This document shows positions 34,160 to 42,761 of a stretch of 64,000 nucleotides of DNA, piece by piece. The stretch covers positions 2,976,001 to 3,040,000 of the forward strand of contig CP036526.1 in assembly GCA_007741555.1 (NCBI GenBank). Direction: 5' to 3'. Every line of letters starts with the position of its first letter. Position 1 is the stretch's first letter. This stretch comes from Stieleria marina (GTDB lineage: Bacteria > Planctomycetota > Planctomycetia > Pirellulales > Pirellulaceae). A model generated the notes under the pieces. It was given only the letters and a program-made list of their open reading frames with translations. It was not told where the DNA came from and did no database searches. A program made the position numbers and the translations under genes.

Positions 34160-35101
34160 ATGTCGCAGCAAGCATTCACGACCGCTCGCTTGCTGCGTGA
34201 CAATATGGAACAAGTCGTGTTGGGAAAACGCGACGTGGTGCAGTTGATTGTGATTGCATTGCTGGCGGGCGAACATGTGCTGTTGGAAGACGTGCCGGGA
34301 GTCGGAAAGACACTGGCGGCCAAGGCTTTAGCGAACAGCATCGATGGGCAGTTTGCACGTTTGCAGTTTACGCCGGATCTGCTCCCAAGCGACATCGTTG
34401 GCAGCATGATCTATCGCAGTGATTCCAGTGAGTTCCATTTTAGCCCGGGCCCCATTTTTGCGAATGTTGTCTTGGCTGATGAAATCAACCGTGCTCCACC
34501 ACGCACGCAGTCAGCGTTGTTGGAAGCGATGAGTGAGGGCCAAGTATCGATTGACGGGACCACTCATTTGTTACCGGATCCGTTCATTGTGGTGGCCACG
34601 CAGAATCCGTACGAATACGAAGGCACGTATGCATTGCCAGAGAGCCAGATGGATCGATTCCTGCTGCGTACTTCGATCGGGTACCCTGACCGTGAAAATG
34701 AACGCCGGGTGATGGAAACGCATCGCCGCGGCGAGCCGGTTGATGAACTGAATCGTTGCGTGTCGTCCGCCGACATTAAACTGGCTCAGCAAGAAGTGCG
34801 GAGCGTGAAGTTTGCCGACAAGCTGGTCGAATACCTTTTGGAGATTGTCGATGCCACGCGTCGCCATGACGGTTTTCGCATCGGCGTCAGCACTCGGGCC
34901 GCTCTCAGCTATTACCGCGGATGTCAGGCCAGGGCAGTCACTTGCGAGCGAGAGTTTGTCACGCCGGACGATATCAAGCAGCTTGCCGTTCCGGTTCTTG
35001 CCCACCGCATTCTTAGTTCCGGTGTTCTGCTGGGATCGGATCGCGGCGGCGTTGAACGTCAAATCAGAGAACTGCTGGAACAAATACCGGTTCCGGTTTA
35101 G
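34160..35101 (+). CDS. MoxR-family AAA+ ATPase (second copy)
   Basis: ATG 34160 gives 313 residues: Walker A (DVPGVGKT), Walker B (VVLADEINRAPPRTQSALLEAM), the sensor region ATQNPYEYEGTYALPESQMDRFLL and the C-terminal lid (GVSTRAALSYYRGCQARA). This is closer to the MoxR subgroup that partners with DUF58-TgpA than to the copy at 2453 (my inference from the NPYEYEGTY form). The DUF58-TgpA pair lies 18 kb away. No partner gene is adjacent here. Confidence 0.93.
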   Translation: MSQQAFTTARLLRDNMEQVVLGKRDVVQLIVIALLAGEHVLLEDVPGVGKTLAAKALANSIDGQFARLQFTPDLLPSDIVGSMIYRSDSSEFHFSPGPIFANVVLADEINRAPPRTQSALLEAMSEGQVSIDGTTHLLPDPFIVVATQNPYEYEGTYALPESQMDRFLLRTSIGYPDRENERRVMETHRRGEPVDELNRCVSSADIKLAQQEVRSVKFADKLVEYLLEIVDATRRHDGFRIGVSTRAALSYYRGCQARAVTCEREFVTPDDIKQLAVPVLAHRILSSGVLLGSDRGGVERQIRELLEQIPVPV

Positions 35102-35203
35102 CGTGGCATTGCAATAGTTTTAGCGGGACGTGTCGAAGTAGATGGGCCCAACCAAAGTGTTTGGTTCGCAGAACGTGTTTTTTAAACAGGAAAAGATTGC
35201 TGA

Positions 35204-36184
35204 ATGTCTGTTCGTTTCGGGATCATCGGTACGGGGCGAATCACACGTCGACTGGTGGCTGATCTTCAGTCGACCGACAATGTTTCTGTTTCAGCGATCG
35301 CAAGTCGAACAGATGAACGTGCTCGCTGGTATGCCGATCAATATGGGATCGCCAATGCGGTCACAGGTTATCAAGAGCTGATCGACCGAGACGATGTGGA
35401 TGCGGTTTACATTTCTTTGCCGCCATCGTTGCATAAGGAATGGTCGATTGCGGCGGCGAATGCGTCCAAGCACATTTTGTGCGAAAAACCGCTTGCGTTG
35501 ACCACCGACGAAGCGACGCAGATCGATCAAGCCGCCAAAGCGAATCAGGTTCGGTGGCTTGATGCAACCGCTTGGCTGCATCACGGTCGGACGCAGGCGA
35601 TTGCCAGTGCGATTGCCGATGGGCGGTTGGGCAAGGTGGGCCACATCAGCGCGGCGGTTTCGTTTTTTCAGCCGTTCCAATCGGGAGACCATCGCTTGGA
35701 TGCCAGTCTGGGCGGAGGATGCCTGCTGGATTTGGCGTGGTATGCCGGAGGGCTGATCCGTTTTGCAGCGAAGGGTTTGCCGACGAAGGTTTTTGCCAGT
35801 GCGATCGACGACAGTGAGATCGGCAGCGGCGTGCCGCAACGCGTGACCGCGATGCTGTGGTTTGATGACAACGTCACAGCAACATTGTCGTGCGGATACG
35901 ATACCGCGACTCGCAAATGGTTTGAAATCGCTGGCAGTGCTGCGTCGGTCGTTTGCGATGATTTTACGCGTCCTTGGGCTGACAAGCCGGCTCGGTGCTG
36001 GATCCATGCTGCGTCGGGAGATGTCCAGCAGTTAGCCTACGAAGGAAATCAGGAGCAAGAGATGATCCTTCGTTTGATCGGAGACAGTCCTTTGGATTCT
36101 CTGCAATGCCAAGCGATCGACACGCACCGCATCCTGGATGCCCTGGCGGAGTCCATCCGTTTGGGCGAACCGGTGAGCGTTTAG
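35204..36184 (+). CDS. Gfo/Idh/MocA family oxidoreductase (cytosolic)
   Basis: The 326 residues begin directly with the dinucleotide-binding fold (VRFGIIGTGRITRRL). KHILCEKPLALTTDEA holds the catalytic-type Lys of the family, and DASLGGGCLLDLAWYAGGLIRF belongs to the C-terminal domain, as in dihydrodiol/xylose-dehydrogenase-like members. There is no signal peptide, unlike the relative at 16374. AGGAAAAG precedes ATG 35204. The substrate is unknown. The PII gene follows after 12 bp, so the two may be co-transcribed. Confidence 0.9.
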   Translation: MSVRFGIIGTGRITRRLVADLQSTDNVSVSAIASRTDERARWYADQYGIANAVTGYQELIDRDDVDAVYISLPPSLHKEWSIAAANASKHILCEKPLALTTDEATQIDQAAKANQVRWLDATAWLHHGRTQAIASAIADGRLGKVGHISAAVSFFQPFQSGDHRLDASLGGGCLLDLAWYAGGLIRFAAKGLPTKVFASAIDDSEIGSGVPQRVTAMLWFDDNVTATLSCGYDTATRKWFEIAGSAASVVCDDFTRPWADKPARCWIHAASGDVQQLAYEGNQEQEMILRLIGDSPLDSLQCQAIDTHRILDALAESIRLGEPVSV

Positions 36185-36196
36185 GAGACCCATGCC

Positions 36197-36544
36197 ATGA
36201 AAATGATCACAGCTATCATCCAACCGACCAAACTGTCCAGTGTTCGCGATGCGTTACACAGCAAGGGAATTACGGGGATCACAGTCTGCGACGCCATGGG
36301 CTATGGACGTCAGCACGGGCGAATGGCCAGTTTCCGTGGCAACGAGTATCGGATCGATCTGCTACGCAAAGTTGCACTCGAAATTATTGCCAACGAAGAC
36401 GACGTCGAAACGGTTCTAAACGTGATTCGCGAAACCGCGCTGACCGGTTCGGAAGGCGTCATCGGGGACGGCAAAATTTTTGTCGTCCCGGTCGTTGATG
36501 TGATCGACATCGGCAAACGCACCAGCGGACCCAATGCCATTTAG
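36197..36544 (+). CDS. PII family nitrogen-regulatory protein
   Basis: The 115-residue protein has the PII fold: MKMITAIIQPTKLSSVRDAL, ITGITVCDAMGYGRQHG, the T-loop ASFRGNEY and the B-loop region GVIGDGKIFVVPV. Tyr51, the uridylylation residue of GlnB/GlnK, is conserved (RGNEY), but the preceding LY is SF and the usual LPKV after the loop is LRKV. A two-residue insertion lies before the B-loop (TGSEGVIGDG versus TGKIGDG). It would sense ATP/ADP and 2-oxoglutarate. No amtB or glnA is nearby. AGGAG lies 9 bases before the ATG. Confidence 0.9.
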   Translation: MKMITAIIQPTKLSSVRDALHSKGITGITVCDAMGYGRQHGRMASFRGNEYRIDLLRKVALEIIANEDDVETVLNVIRETALTGSEGVIGDGKIFVVPVVDVIDIGKRTSGPNAI

Positions 36545-36606
36545 CGACAATCGCAAGCGTTCGCAGTCGCGCTGCGGCGGATCGTTGCCTAGCTGTTGCC
36601 TGGTTG

Positions 36607-38388
36607 CTATCTGGCTTTGCGTTTGATGGAAACTTCGTTTTCGCGAAGTCCCGCCTGCTCGGCGGCATCTTCCAGGAAGTAGTTCAGGTCAGCTTGTTCG
36701 TCCGCGTGTAGCACATCGTAGGCGTGGGCGGGGCTGTGCGCGTGATAGAGTTGTTCGGCCAGGTTTGTATCGCGAGTGATCGCGGTCGCAAATGCCGCCA
36801 GGACTTGCAGGTGGCGTTTGCGTTCCAATTGTGGCGTTGCCAGCAGCAGGACAGCGTGAATGCGACGGCCGTCTGGGGCATCGAAATCGAGGCCTTGGCT
36901 ACTGATTCCCAGGACGCCTTTAATTTCGTCGCCGTCGTCCAAGATCGCGTGCGGAATCATCAGGCCACGCCCCAAGCAGGTTGTCTGGTCGGCATCGCGA
37001 CGCAACACCATCTGCACGAACTCTTCCTGCGGAATGGTCATGCCAGATGTTGAATACAATTGGTCCGCCAATTGCCGGATGGTCGCTTCGGGGGCACTCC
37101 CGGTCAGCCCGACGGTGATGCGATGTTCTTGAAGGAAATCCAGTAGCCTAGCGCGGTCCTTGTGGCTTTCGCCAGAACGGATCAGCGAAAATCTTGTGGC
37201 GCTGGGCCCCAACAATTGGTTGATCGCTAGTGCGGATAATCCCACTGTATTAACCAGTACTTTGATCTCGTCGCTAAACCCCGAACCGTCTTCGGCGACC
37301 AACAGGATCAGTCCGACCGCGACGCCCCCGTGCGGCAGCAAGGCAATGCCCAGATAGTTGCGGACACTTTGGGTCATGCCTGCCAGGGTCATGGCGGCAT
37401 ACGCACTCACGCATTTGCCGATCAATCGAGCAACAAAGTACAGCACCACCAGTGCAACAGCATGCGGTACCAACCCGAAATCCAAACGCATTCCCGCAAA
37501 AGTAAAGAACAGCGCAAACAGTGCCCCGCTAATCGTTTGCAGATACGCTTCGCAGGAACGCACCAGGTCATGCCGCAAATTGGTGACGACAATTCCCGCG
37601 AACGTACACGCAAGGATTCCGCCGGATGTGCCGAATCCTGCCGCTAGCCCCCATGACGCCAGCACGACGGCGACCATCGTCGGTCCCAGAAACGCCGGGC
37701 TGACGAACGTCCGCGTCAAACCGATTGCAATCAGCGCACACGCCGTTCCGATCACCAGCGTCACGGCAAACTGAATGCAGACGCTTTGGAATGCGTGCAG
37801 CCAGCCACTTTGGTCGCCCAGCACCGTGGTAACAAAAACGAATATCGCGACGGCGACCATGTCGATCAATCCGATTGCGGCCAGGAGGGTTCGCGTCAAA
37901 ATACCGCGCGAACGTGCTTCTTGGATCACCAGCACCGTGGTTCCCGGAGCACCTGCGATCGCGATTGCGGCCAATAATACAGCGGGGTGTTTGGTCATCG
38001 ATTCGCCACCAGGCAGCAGCGGCCCAATAAAGTACAAAGCGATCCCGACGATCAGCGGAGTGACCAGCGCTTCGCCCAGCAGCAACAGTCCGATACGTTT
38101 GCCGGTGTTTCGCAGTGACGCAAAATACAGGGTTGCGCCAACCGTAAACGCAATGAAGCCCAACACGAAGTGCATGTACGGCAAAAAGCGATCAAGTGCT
38201 TTTGCATCAAGGCCTGTGTCCATCCCGGGCAGAGCGATCTGCCGCAGCAAAATGCCTGTCGCGATCCATCCGGTCACCTTGGGCAGTTTGATTGCGGCGA
38301 AAATCTCGCCGCCAATGATGCCAGCCACCAGAACGGTGGCCATATTTAGCAACGGGTCATCGAAGTGCAGATCGCCAAAGAGGAACAT
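36607..38388 (-). CDS. CPA2-type cation/proton antiporter with C-terminal EIIA-like domain
   Basis: The 593 residues consist of an N-terminal membrane domain with about 11-12 helices (residues 1-400; LLNMATVLVAGIIGGEIFAAIKLP, AIAIAGAPGTTVLVIQEARSRG) of the Na+/H+ exchanger superfamily. A cytoplasmic region (about 420-570) resembles PTS EIIA type 2: LDFLQEHRITVGL, MVLRRDADQTTCLGRGLMIPHA, AVLLLATPQLERKRHLQVLAAFA. The His in IPHA matches the phospho-accepting His of EIIA domains, suggesting regulation by phosphorylation or ligand binding. No PTS genes are visible nearby. Confidence 0.88.
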   Translation of the reverse strand: MFLFGDLHFDDPLLNMATVLVAGIIGGEIFAAIKLPKVTGWIATGILLRQIALPGMDTGLDAKALDRFLPYMHFVLGFIAFTVGATLYFASLRNTGKRIGLLLLGEALVTPLIVGIALYFIGPLLPGGESMTKHPAVLLAAIAIAGAPGTTVLVIQEARSRGILTRTLLAAIGLIDMVAVAIFVFVTTVLGDQSGWLHAFQSVCIQFAVTLVIGTACALIAIGLTRTFVSPAFLGPTMVAVVLASWGLAAGFGTSGGILACTFAGIVVTNLRHDLVRSCEAYLQTISGALFALFFTFAGMRLDFGLVPHAVALVVLYFVARLIGKCVSAYAAMTLAGMTQSVRNYLGIALLPHGGVAVGLILLVAEDGSGFSDEIKVLVNTVGLSALAINQLLGPSATRFSLIRSGESHKDRARLLDFLQEHRITVGLTGSAPEATIRQLADQLYSTSGMTIPQEEFVQMVLRRDADQTTCLGRGLMIPHAILDDGDEIKGVLGISSQGLDFDAPDGRRIHAVLLLATPQLERKRHLQVLAAFATAITRDTNLAEQLYHAHSPAHAYDVLHADEQADLNYFLEDAAEQAGLRENEVSIKRKAR

Positions 38389-38454
38389 CGTGTCCTAAAA
38401 AGTATGAGTTGCGTTTGGCTGTCAAACGCATGCGGCGTCGTTGGCATCTGCTAT

Positions 38455-39879
38455 TTAGTTTGCACTTGTCGAGCGGCTTTTCTTTTTGCTTTCGTGGTGA
38501 AAAAGCGGAAACGTTTCACTGGGGATTCTCGCCGAGTCCATCAGTGCCGTTAGCTCCGCTACCAGTTCTGGCATTTTCGACGACAGATCATTCGCTTCGG
38601 CCAAATCACTTTTCAAGTTGTAGAGCTCGACGGGCGAGGGTTGTTTGCGACCGACATTGGTTTGCACCAATTTCCAATCGCCTCGTCGTAACGCACGCTT
38701 GCCACCCTGTTCGCTAAACTCCCAATACAAATGATCGTGCTGTTCCTGGTCCGCTGTTTGATTCAACAAGGTGGGTAGGTAGCTGATTCCGTCTAGGCCT
38801 TCGGGCAGTTGCGTGTCGACTAGTTCGGCCATGGTCGGCATTAAGTCTTGAAAACCGGAGACATGATCGGTTGCCGTCCCCGGAGCGATTTTGCCGGGCC
38901 AGCGAGCGATCATCGGTGTGATGATGCCGCCTTCGTAGAGATCACGTTTGATTCCGCGATAAGGTCCGTTGCTGTCAAAAAAATCTGGATCCGCGCCGCC
39001 CGCCGATGTCGCTCCGTTGTCACTGCAGAAAATCACCAGCGTCTTTTTGTCTAATTCAAGCTCGCTTAGCAAAGCCATGATCGTCCCGATGTCACGGTCC
39101 AACCGAGTAATCATGCCGGCAAACGTTGCATGCGGAAACTTTTCGTGCCGGTAGTGTTGCCCGTTTGGTCTTCCGTAAGGTGTCTCGGGTTCCAATTTGC
39201 CCATGTACGGCTGTTTGGAGTCGTTGGGAACATCCAAGTCGACGTGCGGAATGGTGTAGGGCAGGTACAAAAAGAATGGTTTGGACTGATTGGCTTGAAT
39301 GAACTGGAGCGCTTCATGGGTCATCAGGTCATGGCTGTAGTGGGTTCGCTGCTGAGGGTTGTCGGGATAGAAAACCTTGCTGCCATCTTTCCACAGAAAT
39401 TCGGGGTAATAATGGTGAGCGTTGCGTTGGCTGAGGTAACCAAAGTAGTGATCGAAACCTTGTTTCCATGGGGCGCCACTGCTGTCCGCCGATCCCAGTC
39501 CCCATTTTCCCATGGCGCCGGTGACGTAGCCGGCCTGCTTCATGATTTCAGCAACCGTCACATCGTCATCCAAAAGAGATGCGCTCTTGTTGCCTCGGAC
39601 TCGTGTGTGCCCGGTGTGCAAACCCGTCATCAAGACGCTTCGTGAGGGCGCGCACACGGTGCTGCCGCTGTAGTGCTGAGTGAACCGAAGGCCTTGTGCC
39701 GCCAATTGGTCGACGTTGGGCGTTTGAATGATCTTTCCACCGTAGCATCCAAAGTCGCCGATACCGGCGTCGTCCGCCATGATGTAGATCACATTGGGAT
39801 TTCGGTTTTCTGCGACCGATAAACTGGTCGCGACGAAGGTCACGGCGATCGACAAAGTGCAGAGCAAGAAAAGGCGCAT
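38455..39879 (-). CDS. Secreted type I sulfatase (arylsulfatase-like)
   Basis: The 474 residues start with a signal peptide (LFLLCTLSIAVTFVATSLSVA). The metal site IYIMADDAGIGDFGCYGG has the full DD. The sulfatase signature VCAPSRSVLMTG has formylglycine precursor Cys76, and TGAMGKWGLG and FCSDNGATSAGG follow, as in arylsulfatase A-type enzymes. The C terminus (HHESKKKSRSTSAN) is basic. The substrate is unknown. The neighbouring aldolase gene is transcribed in the same direction 30 bp upstream, so co-transcription is possible. Confidence 0.93.
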   Translation of the reverse strand: MRLFLLCTLSIAVTFVATSLSVAENRNPNVIYIMADDAGIGDFGCYGGKIIQTPNVDQLAAQGLRFTQHYSGSTVCAPSRSVLMTGLHTGHTRVRGNKSASLLDDDVTVAEIMKQAGYVTGAMGKWGLGSADSSGAPWKQGFDHYFGYLSQRNAHHYYPEFLWKDGSKVFYPDNPQQRTHYSHDLMTHEALQFIQANQSKPFFLYLPYTIPHVDLDVPNDSKQPYMGKLEPETPYGRPNGQHYRHEKFPHATFAGMITRLDRDIGTIMALLSELELDKKTLVIFCSDNGATSAGGADPDFFDSNGPYRGIKRDLYEGGIITPMIARWPGKIAPGTATDHVSGFQDLMPTMAELVDTQLPEGLDGISYLPTLLNQTADQEQHDHLYWEFSEQGGKRALRRGDWKLVQTNVGRKQPSPVELYNLKSDLAEANDLSSKMPELVAELTALMDSARIPSETFPLFHHESKKKSRSTSAN

Positions 39880-39911
39880 GGTGTTAATCTCAGTTGGTCT
39901 TGTTCAGTTAC

Positions 39912-41204
39912 CTATTTCAAATCAAACGCTGCGCAGAGTTCGTTAATCACACTTTGCGGCATCGCGGAAACTTCTCCAATTGCTTTGGCATTGATCACGG
40001 CTTCGGCGGTGGATTCGAGCACTTCGAGTCGATCAAATGCATCCAGGACCGTTGTTCCCGTCACGACGACGCCGTCATTTTGCAGCAGAGCGGCTGGCGT
40101 TTTTTCTGAGACCCAATCGGCGATCGCGCCGTCATTTTGGTATTGGACACCGTAGGGAGCACGTTGAACATCACGCAGGAAAACGTAGCTTTCGGGGATG
40201 GTTCGGACATCCAGCGGAATTTCCGTCACACTAAATGCCGTCGCATTGACTGGGTGTGCAAAAACGATCGCCTGAACTGACGGATGCTTGTCGTAGATGG
40301 CTTGGTGGGCCCGCGCGGCTCGGCTAGCCAATTTGCCTGCTTCGCGATCGTCGCCCGAAACGAGAACGATGTCGCCTGCACGAAGCAGTTCTCGATCGCG
40401 CTGGGTCGGAGTGATCAAAAACGAATTCGCGTCCAATCGAGCCGAAAAACTTCCTTCCGTACTAATCAGCAGTCGTTGTCGACAGCCACGACGGACAAAT
40501 TCGCACAATTGCCTCCGCAGTTCTTGTTCGGTACCGGTGGCGACGCCGGGCTGGAAAGAATCGAATTCGACACTGCGATGCATCGCAAGTTCCAGTTGGG
40601 TGTCGTCCAAATATTGCACTTCTCCAATTTGGTTTGCTTGAATCAAGGTCTTACCGGCGAATTCAAACGCTTCAAACCGCTTGAAAGCTTGTGGCAGCGA
40701 ATCGCCACCGACCACGACGCCGTGATTTTCCAGAATGACGCCGTCGCATCCTTGAGCGAATGTATCGGCGATGTTCGTTCCTAGTTCCTTGGTGCCGGGG
40801 CAGGCGTAGGGTGCGAACCCAAGTTTGCCGCAGACGCTGTAGGCTTGGTGAAACAGTCGCGAATTGGGTGTCTGGCGACAGATGCTAAACGCGACCAGGG
40901 CGACCGGGTGCGCGTGAACGATCGAAAGAATGTCCGGTCGCGCTTCATAGATCGCTTTGTGAAACGGAAATTCGGAAGACGGCGGATGAAGTCCATCGAC
41001 GGTCCCGTCCGCACGAACGCAAACGATGTCTTTGCGAGTCAAATTGCCTTTGTCCACGCGTGCTGGCGAAATCCAGATATCGCCCGCAGAATCCCGAATC
41101 GACAGGTTGCCGCCCGAGGTGGTTGTCATCCGGTAACGATAGATGCGATCCATCGTCCGCATGATATCGTCGCGTGGGTGGGTCAAATTGCGCGCGTCTG
41201 ACAT
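39912..41204 (-). CDS. Tandem class II aldolase/adducin-family protein
   Basis: Two homologous domains are fused in 430 residues. Domain 1 (about 8-205) has [10 protein letters not shown]78, the zinc ligands H97/H99 in IVHAHP, and the third His161 in [11 protein letters not shown], as in fuculose-1-phosphate aldolase. Domain 2 (about 225-425) has [12 protein letters not shown], but the metal motifs read [12 protein letters not shown] and [11 protein letters not shown], so the first and third His are lost. Domain 1 is therefore the probable catalytic unit; domain 2 may be structural. It may act on a phosphorylated deoxysugar or related compound. Confidence 0.85.
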   Translation of the reverse strand: MSDARNLTHPRDDIMRTMDRIYRYRMTTTSGGNLSIRDSAGDIWISPARVDKGNLTRKDIVCVRADGTVDGLHPPSSEFPFHKAIYEARPDILSIVHAHPVALVAFSICRQTPNSRLFHQAYSVCGKLGFAPYACPGTKELGTNIADTFAQGCDGVILENHGVVVGGDSLPQAFKRFEAFEFAGKTLIQANQIGEVQYLDDTQLELAMHRSVEFDSFQPGVATGTEQELRRQLCEFVRRGCRQRLLISTEGSFSARLDANSFLITPTQRDRELLRAGDIVLVSGDDREAGKLASRAARAHQAIYDKHPSVQAIVFAHPVNATAFSVTEIPLDVRTIPESYVFLRDVQRAPYGVQYQNDGAIADWVSEKTPAALLQNDGVVVTGTTVLDAFDRLEVLESTAEAVINAKAIGEVSAMPQSVINELCAAFDLK

Positions 41205-41299
41205 AGCAACGGTACTCAGTAAAGGTGAGAAACCGTAGCATTGTAGATGATGTTGCTAGTTAGAAATACGCCGACTGATATTTTGTGAATCGACGGACG

Positions 41300-42757
41300 T
41301 TAGCGTAGAAAGTCCAAAAGGTTCAAGGACGTCAAACGTCCTGTCACGGCGTAAGTGTATTGAAGCAGGTTCTGCGAATTCTCCATCCGCAACACCGAAT
41401 CGGGGATATCGGTCGCCTGGACTTCGCTGATCTGGGTTTCGACGCTTAACATGAGATCGTCGACTCGATTTCCAAGTGTTTCGATTGTCCGAAGCGACGT
41501 GGCCTGTTCTCCCATCATCGAAAAAGCATTCTTGCCAATTGTTTCTAGGTCACCGAGTCGTCGGCTGAGCGAATCAGCAACTTGTTTGCCGTCAAGTCCG
41601 CGGGAGTTTCGCAAGTCGGCGGATAGGTCAAAGAGAACTTGAAAGGCGTCGGAGGTTCCCGTGAACTCCAGTTGTTCATCGCCAGCGAGCGCGATGTTGG
41701 TCGAATCGATCGTGACCGCGTTGCCGCTGACACTGTCTTGGACAACTTGGCTGGACGAAAAATCAATCGGGATCTCGGTCACGCCGCCATCGACACTGAG
41801 CCGGCCAGTTGATTCGATGTCGACTGTTCCGCTGAAGCCCGCGGCGATATTGCTGGCGTCGACGAAAATCGTTTCGCCATTGCTGCCTTTGATTTCCAGG
41901 TTCGTGTCGGCGTTGGTAAAGGCAACGGGATCGCGCCCATTAAGGCTAATGGTTCCTGCACTGCCGTCGCCAGCGGTATCGACGATTGTGAGGGTGTGTT
42001 TACCGGCAGCGCCGATGATCGTATCGGAGCTAGCCGAACTTGCTCCCGCTTGAATGCCTGAAGCGCCCGCGAAGGTGGTGGTGTCATGCGTCACTTGGAG
42101 CTTCGCACGACCTCGCAGCGTATCGGTGCCAGCTCCGGGTTGGGCGCCCGTTTGACCGATCATGACTGTTTCGCCCCTGCCGCGACTGCCAAAGACATCG
42201 AGCCCGCTGTAGTAGGTGTCGATGGCAATCGAGTCGCCCACACTGGCGCGGCTGCGCTGCTTTGATCCGTTGTACGTCACGCCCAGGCCATCGTTTACAT
42301 TACTGGGATCGGTAAAGACAAACGGTGGGTCCTTGGATTGGGTGCCGCCATAGAGGTAGCGATCATTGAACTGCGCTAGGCCGATACTTTTGAGCGAGTT
42401 GAGTAACCCGTCGACTTCCAGGGCCAAAGCGGTTCGCTCGTCATCATCAAGCGACTGGATTCCTTGCTGGGTCAGATTCTTGGCGTGCGTAATCACATCA
42501 CTAAAGTCTTGGATCTGACTGACACTGGCATTAAGCAACGATTCGGTGTGATCAATCGAAGTGCGGTCGGCGCTGAGTTCCGTGTACCGGGTCTTGAGTG
42601 AAGTCACCTGTCGAAAAGCGATGGGTTCTTCCGACGGACGTTGAAATCGGAGTCCCGATGAAATCTGCTCCTGAAATTTCAGAAGGTTCGCATTGTGCGT
42701 CGCAGAAAAATGGATCGCGCGCTGAGTGTACGAAAATGATGAAACACGAGTGGTCAT
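41300..42757 (-). CDS. flgL: Flagellar hook-associated protein 3 (hook-filament junction)
   Basis: ATG 42757, 5 bp after the flgK stop, gives 485 residues, much longer than the roughly 320 of enterobacterial FlgL. The conserved N-terminal flagellin-like helix reads ATHNANLLKFQEQISSGLRFQRPSEEPIAF. The C terminus ends DIPDSVLRMENSQNLLQYTYAVTGRLTSLNLLDFLR, typical of FlgL. The inserted central part (about 200-380) is rich in Gly/Thr/Asp, such as GDGSAGTISLNGRDP and SSGTVD-like strands, and would be the exposed variable domain. Confidence 0.92.
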   Translation of the reverse strand: MTTRVSSFSYTQRAIHFSATHNANLLKFQEQISSGLRFQRPSEEPIAFRQVTSLKTRYTELSADRTSIDHTESLLNASVSQIQDFSDVITHAKNLTQQGIQSLDDDERTALALEVDGLLNSLKSIGLAQFNDRYLYGGTQSKDPPFVFTDPSNVNDGLGVTYNGSKQRSRASVGDSIAIDTYYSGLDVFGSRGRGETVMIGQTGAQPGAGTDTLRGRAKLQVTHDTTTFAGASGIQAGASSASSDTIIGAAGKHTLTIVDTAGDGSAGTISLNGRDPVAFTNADTNLEIKGSNGETIFVDASNIAAGFSGTVDIESTGRLSVDGGVTEIPIDFSSSQVVQDSVSGNAVTIDSTNIALAGDEQLEFTGTSDAFQVLFDLSADLRNSRGLDGKQVADSLSRRLGDLETIGKNAFSMMGEQATSLRTIETLGNRVDDLMLSVETQISEVQATDIPDSVLRMENSQNLLQYTYAVTGRLTSLNLLDFLR

Positions 42758-42761
42758 GACG

